This document shows, piece by piece, positions 55,013 through 64,000 of a stretch of DNA of 64,000 nt. The stretch covers positions 372,364-436,363 of the forward strand of contig CAJNDS010002361.1 in NCBI GenBank assembly GCA_905221605.1. The letters run 5' to 3'. The DNA is from Symbiodinium natans. Its lineage: Eukaryota > Sar > Dinophyceae > Suessiales > Symbiodiniaceae. Position 1 is the stretch's first letter. Each line of letters begins with the position of its first letter. Below the pieces are notes generated by a model. The model was not told where the DNA came from, did not search any database, and saw only the letters and a list, made by a program, of their open reading frames with translations. The position numbers and the translations under genes were made by a program.

Positions 55013-55990
55013 TTTTTTGCTACGCGACATGAGGGGGGGACGTTCCCAAGTGCAACATTGCAGTCCGCCTTCTGGCAGCGGTGGAGCTTCAAGGTCTGAA
55101 GTTGCAGGTTTGTCGTTTCCGTTGTTCCCGCAGAAGGTGAAGATATTTGGTCTGCCATTAGGAAATTTAGGAAGCGCACTAGCCGCGAAACAACAATCTC
55201 CTTTCATGTGTTCTTCTTCCTTGGCTTCTAGGCCTCATCAAAAATCCTGAGGCCAATGGCGAGCTGGTCCCGTTTCGATCCTCTTCGAGGGCTGCAGCTA
55301 TAGCCTAGCAGTCTACCAAGGCCAAGGCTGTCCGACAGCAGCCCAGAAAAGAAGACCTCGGGAAACTAGCGGCTGTTTGTGAGCGGGGCTCCTGACGCCA
55401 TCCCACTCCCGAAACCCTCCCAATATCACGTGCCTCGGCAGGCAGGATGCTTTTTTGCTGTGGGTTGCCCATCATCTCAAACATCCAAGAACTCCATTAA
55501 TGCTGACTGCTTGTGGTCTCTTCAACGTGGGGCCACAAGCAACCCTGTGCGTAAGAGCACCTTTCCGCCCCACGTCCCTGTTCATGTGCATCAGAGCATG
55601 CGGTGCATTGTGGTCACCCCAATCTTAATCTTGCCTCCGACTGGATACCTGTCATGCTGCCTTCTCGGGGGCTAGGTCGCACGCACACAAGAGGAGCTTG
55701 GAATACGCAGTGCTTGCCGGACATGCTCCAGAACTACTGTCTGCTGGGGCAGACGGGTGGGGGGGGACGTTGAATCTGCAATGTTGCAGGTGGGCCTCAT
55801 TTGAAGGCAAGACGGGCCCCTTCGCAAGCTCAGAGGTCCTGCAAGCCATGTCTAAGCTTGTCCGAGTCGGTGTAAGACCGAGCAAAGCCTGAGCAAGAGA
55901 GCACTCGTGCCAGAGCACGCAGAGTGACTCGATGCAAGAGGCTAAATCCTGCAATGTTGCAGGTTCGAACATCCCCCCCTCACATACAGA
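55013..55990. mobile_element. Transposon-like element with terminal inverted repeats, copy 1
   Basis: The left end GAGGGGGGGACGTTCCCAAG runs to TGCAACATTGCAG (55031-55063). The right end CTGCAATGTTGCAGGTTCGA continues to ACATCCCCCCCTCAC (55949-55982). The right end reverse-complemented matches the left over about 33 bp with few mismatches. The body shares several hundred near-identical bases with copy 2. No transposase frame is visible, so it is probably non-autonomous. Target duplications are not clear. Confidence 0.7.
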
Positions 55991-56492
55991 GGGGGATGTT
56001 GGCTACATGCGGGCTGATCAGCTGAAACATCCGACCACCAGCTAGTGGCAGGACCGCATGAATATTGACTTGCTCAGAGCACCAGCTTTGTTCCAGGCAT
56101 GCTCCCAGTAGCAGCACTGTTCTGACTGCACCCTGCCGCGAGAAACTTCAGGGTGTAGACTCTTTTTGGACGGTAATTAGAGTTTGGAGGTTTAGTAGCA
56201 GACTTGGCTCTTGAGCGGATGGACCCGGTGGAATTGTAGCTACTGGCATGAGTCGCAGACTGCGTTGCCAAAGAGCAATAAAGAGTTAGAAAGTCCTAGG
56301 CGGCTGCAGGGTGGAAGGGCCCACTTTGCATCTGAGTGCATGCGTGCAAGGAGGCAGTTAATTCAGTAATGTGTGTTCTAGGTTTCTTGATATCGGCTGT
56401 GTCCCACCCGCAGGTTCTGCAGCAAGAAAGCTTGATCCACCTGCGTCTTAAGCCCAGCTCAACACTTCAGAGCTTAAATTGACCTGAACAAC

Positions 56493-56867
56493 TTGTGGGG
56501 AATGGTGCTTTGCGGGCTGAAGAGCTTTAAGCGGCCAACCCATGCTCAAACCCTAGCAGGAGAGCTGCAGTTTGACACATTTGTCACAAATGTCCCATTC
56601 TTCATCGCAGTGCTTGCTTCTGAACTTTGGAGACGCGGAGCTTCCATGATCGGGGGGCTGCAATCTTCTCCTCTGAAGGCCGTTCTCGGTTTGCAAACGA
56701 ACACGACTTTTCGATACTTTTCGCAGACAGCATATGCGCTGAAACATGTTGTCTCACCCGGCATGGTGCTCACAACATACACTGAACATGCTCTGACCTC
56801 AAAGGCTGTTTGTACCCTTTCGGCGCTGGTTTGCCTAGTGGCAGCTGTGAAGAGGAGCCGGCTATAG
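56493..56867 (+). CDS. Possible open frame with two hydrophobic stretches
   Basis: It reads MVLCGLKSFKRPTHAQTLAG, then FVTNVPFFIAVLASELW and AVCTLSALVCLVAAVKRSRL. The two hydrophobic stretches could be membrane helices. A minus-strand frame overlaps completely, and no family or splice border supports either. Confidence 0.3.
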   Translation: MWGMVLCGLKSFKRPTHAQTLAGELQFDTFVTNVPFFIAVLASELWRRGASMIGGLQSSPLKAVLGLQTNTTFRYFSQTAYALKHVVSPGMVLTTYTEHALTSKAVCTLSALVCLVAAVKRSRL

Positions 56868-57424
56868 GGCCTACAGGGGCTTGTAAGCCCGAGTCCTGGC
56901 TTCCGTAAGCAGCGTATGCTTGATACACATGGAACAGCGACGCTCTGTGTCGAGAATGGGAAGCAGAGCATCTTGCAAGCAGAACCTGTAGCCAGAAAAG
57001 ACCGTCAGAGCCACGATCTAGGCTGAGGCAGGTACTGGGTAGAGGCGGAAGTCTTCCCAATCTCGCTGTGCCCTGCGGGAACGCTCCAAAGCCTTGATGC
57101 CATGTTTTTTTGGACTATGTTCTCACACGGACGACCAGGTTTATTATCATGTGGGACTCTTGCAAGGGCCGAGATCAAAATCCGGAAGGATGGCCGGAAC
57201 CCTGTAAAGTGAGAGGGCCCCCCCCCCCCCTCCAACGTGATGATATGAGCGCCCCACATGTGGAGTGACTTCTGTGCAAGGGGTACTGACTTGTGGGTTG
57301 ACAAACCCAAACCCCAATAGCCTCTTCGACCCTGAACCCGAAATCCCAAATCCCTACAGCGCCAAAACGTGGAAGGGAAGAGAGATTCTGCGAGGACGCC
57401 GGCACCATCTGCGACTTGTGACCC

Positions 57425-57613
57425 TTGAACTTTGACTGGCGAGACAGGACCGTTGTTGCAGTCAAACGGGCAGTAGGCACCTATAGGCAAAGCCTCAATT
57501 CGGTGCCACAGCGACGCACTCCCGACCGGCTTAACCAGTTCCGCGACCCCGGCAAGGCCCTTGATGCCATTACTCGACTAGGCAACTGCCCTGGTGGCAT
57601 CCCCATGCGTTGA
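57425..57613 (+). CDS. Possible short exon
   Basis: It reads NFDWRDRTVVAVKRAVGTYR then QSLNSVPQRRTPDRLNQFRD and GKALDAITRLGNCPGGIPMR before TGA. It is basic with an even composition. There is no recognised motif. Confidence 0.3.
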   Translation: MNFDWRDRTVVAVKRAVGTYRQSLNSVPQRRTPDRLNQFRDPGKALDAITRLGNCPGGIPMR

Positions 57614-57869
57614 GCCTAACAACAGCGCTCGTTAATCCTCTCCACGACTGGGCTTCACCGTTGCTCCCGCCCGGAGCCCCAAGCAATGTCTCCCGCCTCT
57701 TTCCAAGCCCTAATGCCAAGGCCTCGTGGTGGTGCAAAAACCGGCTCTAGATTTGCATCCCTTCCTCACAGTCGCCATGCGCGGCTTGTCTAACGGAGTT
57801 AGCGCTTTGGCGCCCCTAGTCACCTGCATGCCTCCACCACCATCGCTGCTTCCATTGAGAGAAATCTAT

Positions 57870-58742
57870 CCCTCTCTTTTGCTACGCGACATGAGGGGGG
57901 GGACCTTCCCAAGTGCAACATTGCAGTCCAACGTCTGGCAGCAGTGGAGGCAAACCTGCAACGGACCTCCTTGGGCCTGCAGTTGGACGCCGAATTCTTT
58001 AAGACGTTGAAGCGTCGAAGATTGCAGTTTTGTCGTTTCCGTTGTTTCCGCAGAAGGTGAAGATATTGCCCTGCCATTAGGAAATTTAGGAAGCGCACTA
58101 GCCGCGAAACGACAATCTCCTTTCATGTGTTCTTCTTCCTTGGCTTCTAGGCCTCATCAAAAATCCTGAGGCCAATGGCGAGCTGGTCCCGTTTCGATCC
58201 TCTTCGAGGGCTGCAGCTATAGCCTAGCAGTCTACCAAGGCCAAGGCTGTCCGACAGCAGCCCAGAAAAGAAGACCTCGGGAAACTAGCGGCTGCTTGTG
58301 AGCGGGGCTCCTGACGCCATCCCACTCCCGAAACCCTCCCAATATCACGTGCCTCGGCAGGCAGGATGCTTTTTTGCTGCGGGTTGCCCATCATCTCAAA
58401 CATCCAAGAACTCCATTAATGCTGACTGCTCGTGGTCTCTTCAACATGGGGCCACAAGCAACCCTGTGCGTAAGAGCACCTTTCCGCCCCACGTCCCTGT
58501 TCATGTGCATCAGAGCATGCGGTGCATTGTGGTCACCCCAATCTTAATCTTGCCTCCGACTGGATACCTGTCATGCTGCCTTCTCGGGGGCTAGGTCGCA
58601 CGCACACAAGAGGAGCTTGGAATACGCAGTGCTTGCCGGACATGCTCCAGAACTACTGTCTGCTGGGGCAGACGGTTGGGGGGGGGGGGGGACGTTGAAT
58701 CTGCAATGTTGCAGGTTCGAACGTCCCTCCCTCACAGAGGGG
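57870..58742. mobile_element. Transposon-like element with terminal inverted repeats, copy 2
   Basis: The left end (57893-57926) and right end (58701-58734) carry the same inverted repeat as copy 1, including GCAACATTGCAG/CTGCAATGTTGC. The stretch 58108-58710 is nearly identical to 55190-55790. Copy 2 has about 54 extra bases near 57950-58015 and lacks the roughly 160-bp segment present near the right end of copy 1. No transposase is seen. Confidence 0.7.
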
Positions 58743-61271
58743 GATAGCGATCTCAAGGTTTGTCAGGCCTCGGTTCGTCCTCACAGCATGGCAAGCTGTC
58801 ACAGGCTTTCACAGGACATGACATGCTCACTGACATACGTGCAGATATGTGGCCTAACCTGCAGATCTTGAGTTCTGATTAGCTTTGGGCTGGGGGGTGG
58901 TTTAGAGTTGCTATGACGGAGGCGACTTCAGCATGTTGAGTGTCCGGACGAGGAGAACACAGAGGTCTTGAAACATTGAAAAAAGGGTGACACATGACCG
59001 TTTAAGGGAGGGGGGTCCCTCGTGGTGGAAGCTGGGCATGCCTCAGATTCTGCAACGTCGCCATTCATGTTCCCAAGGCTGACTCTCAAGTCGGCACTTT
59101 GCTTTTCAGAAGCCGGCTCCTGCATCTGCATAAACAGGATGAGGCCCTGTTGGCAGTCGCAAGCCATTCCAAAGACCTGAGACCAACTGAGCGCCTTAAG
59201 AACCTTAAGAGAATAAGCAAGTATAAGCGAGTGATTCTCAACATCCCCAAAGTCCCCAAAGCCCCGCAACGAGCTGCCTTCAGGAGCTCCGGGGTCCAGG
59301 GCTTCGGCCTGTCTGGCCGTGCCAGAAGTTGCACCCCTTGCCGATAATGATCAGATAATGCCGAACCGGATATTGGGGGGTTCGCTCGGCACTAAAATGC
59401 CCAACCCCCCCAAATCCATAACGCACCCCCAAGCAAAACCCACCTTGCCGGACGTTCTTCGACTGGAGGATTCATGGAGGTTACTATGGTCCTCTGTTTT
59501 GCCGATGGCAAGTGTTGTTCGGGACAGTTCGCTCGCTGTTTTTGGGACTCGCGCGCTTGTGGACATGACCTGCTTAAGGGTGCTCCGGATTTGATTTAGA
59601 GGATTCATGTTCTGCTTCCCTGAAATGTCGTTCCAGAAGCCAGAGCATGTCAGTTCTTCACGTGCCCTCGATGCCGGTACTGGGTCCATGCACTAAGGCG
59701 TGCTGCCCAACAAAGGCGTAGCAAAACCCACGTGCCCTTTGGGGAATGCCTCTAAAGCTGGGTTCGACTCAACTTAGGGCTTGTTGCGGCGCGCCGAAAG
59801 CATGTGCCCTTCCTATCTGACTCATTCGCCAATTTGTGTCGCAGCAGGTTGGATGCACAAACGGAAGAGTGAAGGGTCATGTGTGCTTGCGCCGTCGCGA
59901 GTTGGGGTCTTCGAAGCCCTGGGAAGCCGGGATGGGAGGTGCAGGTTGGACACGCAGAGGCCAGATTTGAAGGTTGAGGGTGCGGGTTGCTGAAACATAT
60001 TCATGGAAGAGGGTCTCGGTCGCACTGATCGCCGCGGATCAAATCCATACATCCGCAAAACGCCCGACACTTAGTAAAAAGTCCCCACCCACCTGCGTTG
60101 GCGGGACTTCCGTTTCCCATGCAACAGGCACATGCAGGCACGCACAAAGCTTCGCATTCCTGACTACTTGCCTCGAACCTTCGTGGACTTGGGGTTTGAC
60201 ATTCAGTGTTGTGCCTTTTGTCACATATGGAGTGTCTTTTCATAATGCCACGCGCCAAGGCAGTGTTGTGCCTTTTCGCGCTTGTGCTAACGCCTCCCGG
60301 GCATCTTGAAAACAGTGGACCCCAGGTCCGGGGTAGTGTAGGCATTCCCACGCCCAGAAAACCTGCCTAACACCCCCCCGCTGTCCAGCCGCTGGACCTG
60401 TTTCGGGCACATGGCCAAGAGGCTCCTGTTCGCATGGAGACTTGTGCCCGGCATGAAGCGCAGAACGCAGCGCAATCATGTTCCCTGAGTTGGTTCGGGT
60501 GGAGGTGCAGCAGGTAGAGAAAGACGAGCTGCGTGAACCTCTTGCCACGGGCACAGGCCATTAGGGCAAAGCTATGCCCAAGACTAAAAACCTGCAGACC
60601 CCAAATCCTGGGAATGGCCTTGTGGCATACACTTTCATACGCTGTCGGGTTCATGCAGCTCTGGGCTGTGCACTTGGCTCAGTGTTGCACAATCCCTCCC
60701 CTACGTGAGGATGCCGCAGCGTTGCATCCTAAGCTCTCAACCCAGAACATCCCAAAAGTCCTCAACAGTGCATCCAACAGTGAACGGGCGTACTTGGGAT
60801 GCGGCTTGTGCCACTCGCGCGGATGAATCAAAGACCAGGTTTGGCAGCGCCCAGAAGCCTCTAAGCCCGGAATACGCAGGGACCTTCTAGTCCGCGACCC
60901 TTGGCAGCCGCTCTGAGGCTCGGAATCATAAATTTAGGCAGGTGGTCCGGTAGTCCGGTGGAAGATGGTAGAGGACCTGGTAGGATGCTTCGAAAGGCAG
61001 CTGAGCTCGACACTTGGGGTCGGGGGCGATCAGTGGGCGATCATGCGAGTGCGGGCTTGAGACTCAAATCTGGCGGCTTGGACCTCGCAGCGCCCGGTCC
61101 TCCCCAAAGGGTCCTCCGCAAGGTTCCGAAGGCTCTTTAAGAAGAGCTGGGGAGCTATAGGGAGCTAGAGCTTCTACTTAGACCAGAGACAGCGGTGATG
61201 CAGCGCTGACGCCGCGCTCCTGGGCTTGGTGCTTTTTGGACACGGCCAGTTCTCTGCCATAGTTTCGTGAA
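58743..61271. other. Interval without supported exons
   Basis: There are several short open frames on both strands but no clear splice borders or domains. A short GTGTTGTGCCTTTT motif occurs twice (60207 and 60262). Confidence 0.35.
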
Positions 61272-61562
61272 ATGGCCGCTTTAGGTTTAGGTCCGTTTCG
61301 GGGTGGATTCAGGTTCCCAGTGGAAGGTGAACATGGTCGGCTCGTGGATGCAGCGACGACAGAGTCCCTCCAGTTCAGATGGAGCCGAAACTTGGGCCCA
61401 AATCCGTCACGCCCGGACCACATTAAAGTCAAGGCGAATGCAAGCCGCTTAGCTATAGTTTCTCAAGCATGGAAGCTGCATCCCAAGCTGATGAGTTTGA
61501 CAAACCTCCCCGCTCGGTGCATGCCGCAGCTGGGAAGACAGCATAAAGAAAAGGAAGCATAG
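61272..61562 (+). CDS. Possible open frame, weak
   Basis: From ATG it reads MAALGLGPFRGGFRFPVEGE, HGRLVDAATTESLQFRWSRN and HIKVKANASRLAIVSQAWKL to TAG. It is basic with no motif. The opposite strand is partly open. Confidence 0.25.
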   Translation: MAALGLGPFRGGFRFPVEGEHGRLVDAATTESLQFRWSRNLGPNPSRPDHIKVKANASRLAIVSQAWKLHPKLMSLTNLPARCMPQLGRQHKEKEA

Positions 61563-62229
61563 GATGTAGCTTGACATCAGTGCGAGTGGAAGCTTCGTCA
61601 CCTGTAAGGCTCAAAAAAGGTCCTGCTTGGGATTCAAGATGCGGGTTCCCCTTGCCTGCTTAGGGTTCCCGTTAGAGGCTACTTCATGGATTCCGTTCTA
61701 AGAATGAAACCCCCCCAGCAGGACCAGCACTTCCGCGGATGAGAAGGCCTGTGAGTTGGCGCGACCTTGTCCTGGACCGCGAGCCTCCAAAGTGCTGAGG
61801 TTTTAACCTTACAAACTCCTCCAAGACCCCCGAAGTCTCACATGCGCCATGCCTCCAAAGCTTTCTATTCGCCAGTTGAAGTACTGGAGAAGTGGAGATG
61901 AGCCACAGGGCCAGGGCAACCTGAGAGTGTTGAGGTAGGCCAGGTCGCGACATGACCCGCTGCGCCAGTCTTCGACATCAATCGCGTGTGCATGCCACTT
62001 CTCTCGTGAGCAGAAGCCCAGGCGCGAGCAACCTGTCACTCTTCTGCCCGATCTTCTTGGCCAGACCCAGTCGACGCAAGCCAAACATGGCTGAAGATGA
62101 GAGCGTGGCTGCAGCCATACCAGAACATGTGCCGAAGACCATGTGAACAGATTAGTATCTCACTTCCTGATGGTGGGGAAATGGACCAAACGAGCGAGAT
62201 GCGTTTCCAATTTTGTTTTCAGCGACAGG

Positions 62230-62262
62230 TAGTCTCGTGGGGGGGGGGGGGGGGGGGGGGGG
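62230..62262 (+). repeat. Poly-G run
   Basis: About 30 G residues broken by a single A near the end. Similar runs of 20-38 nt occur at 24.42, 35.76 and 37.17 kb. Confidence 0.9.
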
Positions 62263-62368
62263 AGGGCGCCTTGGACTTCAAACGTGGAGCTCCAGGTATC
62301 TACACACTGCCTTTACATAGGGTTCAGCAGATACTTCAAAGGTTGAAGCCGAGGGCGTAGCTGAGTAG

Positions 62369-62410
62369 CTGGAAGAGCTCAAAGCAGAAAAGAAGAGTCT
62401 GAGACGATAG
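62369..62410 (+). CDS. Possible terminal micro-exon
   Basis: After GTAGCTGAGTAG the frame reads LEELKAEKKSLRR and stops at TAG. It has coiled-coil composition, but 13 codons are too few for certainty. Confidence 0.3.
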   Translation: MEELKAEKKSLRR

Positions 62411-62625
62411 ATCTTGCCCTTGTTGGCCTCGACCTTGCGAAATGTGGGGAAATGACAGGCAAATCGGATGGATTGGTGAGGTCGAAGCCACTAGTTTCGA
62501 GTATGCCTTGAGATGGCACATGATGGCACCTTAGACATCCTTAGACTGCTGGCGGATTCAACCTTGAACCTTCATGACATGTGATGGGAGGATCGGATGC
62601 AGAGGTTTGCGAGTCTACATTTCAG

Positions 62626-62700
62626 GCGTTGTCCCGGCTTGTCATGGATGCTTCCAGAGACTTTATAGGCACTCCTCAGTGGGACACTGGAACAGCTTCG
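62626..62700 (+). CDS. Possible exon
   Basis: The acceptor CTACATTTCAG precedes ALSRLVMDASRDFIGTPQWD then TGTA. The frame continues open to 62838. No motif is recognised. Confidence 0.3.
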
Positions 62701-62936
62701 CCGGGCTTCACGTGTCCTGCGTCACGTGAACTGGGGAGTTCGGCACTTAGATGTGCAGGCGACCCATCCTCAAGCACTGCGAGCATAGATCTTTGGCCTC
62801 GTGATTTCGAGCCACCTTGGCTGGCCACGTGCAGATAGTACGCGGGAAGACAAACTAAAGTGATGGATGCTGTCGGTATTTTTGCGCGCTCGCTTCCATT
62901 GTGCTACAAGCAGTCAGGCATGATGACTGCAGGTGG

Positions 62937-63085
62937 TCACTCGCGCAGCTTACTACCAAAGAAGTGCCTCAGTGCCTTTGTGAGCTCCACCACAGGGTAA
63001 TGTGCTGATCCATCCCGTTGCGCATATATTGAATGAACGCGGTCAGATCCTTTCATGGTGTCTGTGTCGCCTTTAGCCTTTGAGG
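62937..63085 (-). CDS. Possible minus-strand exon, terminal
   Basis: On the minus strand an acceptor CACTTCGCAG precedes SKAKGDTDTMKGSDRVHSIY then AQRDGSAHYPVVELTKALRH and FFGSKLRE to TGA. Composition is better than in the + strand frames. A GTAAGC donor lies inside, so the end is uncertain. Confidence 0.4.
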
Positions 63086-63339
63086 CTGCGAAGTGGTTCG
63101 CCGAAGTTATACCGCAACGTGCACGTGCCTGAAGCGAGGTCTGACTTCTCCGAAGCCTTGCCCCCTCCTGTAGAGCGCATCGACGCTTCTGGAGCTTGAC
63201 TGTGGGACGTTGTTTTTCGAGTCTCCTGTGTTGATATAGGTCCACTTTGCAACTCAGGACAGTTCTTATGTCTTGGCTGGACACAAGCAACGTTTGCCCA
63301 CGGACCGGTGGGGTGAGCGAAGCTGTGGGCAGCTCAACT

Positions 63340-63636
63340 ATCCAACTCAAGTCTGCTTCTTGAGAGTTCTAGCATATGCGATGCCATATCAATGAAACCG
63401 TTATCGGTAGTGAAAGGCTCAGCCCCGATGATGTGGAAGGATGTCGTTGGTATTCCTACCGCCTGCTGATCCTCGTGCAGCAAAAGGGCAAATTCCCCAC
63501 ATTCTGGTCCTCTTGTCGGTCCCTCTTGCAATGCAGCCCGTTTCATCCAGGCAGCTCGAACAAGGGACCACAATTGAGAGCGCTGACCAGGTGTTGTTTC
63601 GGCGCCCTTCTGATGGAGGACGCTCCGTCCACCCAT
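63340..63636 (-). CDS. Possible minus-strand exon
   Basis: The minus-strand frame reads LWSLVRAAWMKRAALQEGPT, PECGEFALLLHEDQQAVGIP and FHIIGAEPFTTDNGFIDMAS then HMLELSRSRLEL. It may precede the exon at 62937. A + strand frame across the same bases (SERLSPDDVEGCRWYSYRLL) is also open, so strand is not certain. Confidence 0.35.
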
Positions 63637-64000
63637 CCAGCTTCTGAGTCACTCACTGAGGGTCATGAATGGCACGTCCAGCACATGAAGAGCCCGACAG
63701 GCGTGTGGTTTGGCAAGCAATCCCCGCGGCTCCAAATAGCCCACAGTAGACTTTCGACCCCCGCAGTCGAAATTTGTACATTACTGTACGTTGGAGTCCC
63801 AGGGAGTGCCAGGTGAGGGGTACTTTTTCAATCTTCCCCCATTTGGCTGCTGAACCTCACCCATGGCTCTACCTCGAAGGGGCCCTTTCTAAGAGGCGAC
63901 AGCCTCGAAACATCTCGCAACTTGAAGGGGACTCGGACGGCTTGTAGTGGCCCTGAGAGTGATGTTGCGGTAGGCCAAATAGGAAGAATTCGGCCGACTT

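Overview
The window is nuclear DNA of a eukaryotic alga, most probably a dinoflagellate. This is inferred from three things. Coding sequence is broken into many short exons, mostly 40-250 nt. Acceptors are AG, usually followed by G, and donors are GT plus several apparent GC sites. The DNA between exons is packed with degenerate TTTAGGG/CCCTAAA tracts, long homopolymer G/C runs and kilobase-scale trinucleotide repeats. No bacterial operons, rRNA or tRNA genes were recognised. Open frames longer than about 100 codons are mostly chance or repeat frames, so exons were called from splice borders, phase continuity between neighbours and ankyrin-type motifs.

Region 1 (1 to about 29.6 kb, + strand) looks like one giant ankyrin-repeat gene whose 5' end lies outside the window. 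About 45 exon segments are proposed, many carrying recognisable ankyrin helices (for example LLHYAAYFG, TPPLILALRHG, TALHMAARSDN, TPLHLLCRRC). Where both borders are clear, reading phase usually carries across the intron: 1936/2155, 2241/2645, 2788/3076, 3179/3212, 3272/3835, 4257/4484, 9359/9422, 13948/14030, 14182/14293, 28192/28238. Several places show a frame switch with no room for a normal intron, so the locus contains either extremely short introns or small indels (assembly error or decay). A large intron-like block at 22.1-27.0 kb holds telomere-like and CCAAT-rich satellites.

Region 2 (30.5-31.8 kb, + strand) carries a SPRY-like beta-sandwich exon followed by two more exons and a good C-terminal stop. 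It is either the 3' end of the same gene or a small separate gene. Region 3 (33.6-38 kb) has two small clusters of + strand exons of unknown function.

Region 4 (38-45 kb) is mostly repeats: CTA/CCA tracts, CCCTAAA arrays and a 1.7 kb CAA/CAG block. Region 5 (45.2-53.2 kb) has a 295-codon + strand protein gene with a GVE minisatellite and Trp-rich tail, a 361-bp tandem array, a C2-domain exon and a leucine-rich-repeat exon. Region 6 (53-64 kb) contains two copies of a transposon-like element with terminal inverted repeats (55.0-56.0 and 57.9-58.7 kb) and only weak coding signals, including two possible minus-strand exons at the right edge.

Exon ends and gene boundaries are predictions without transcript support.
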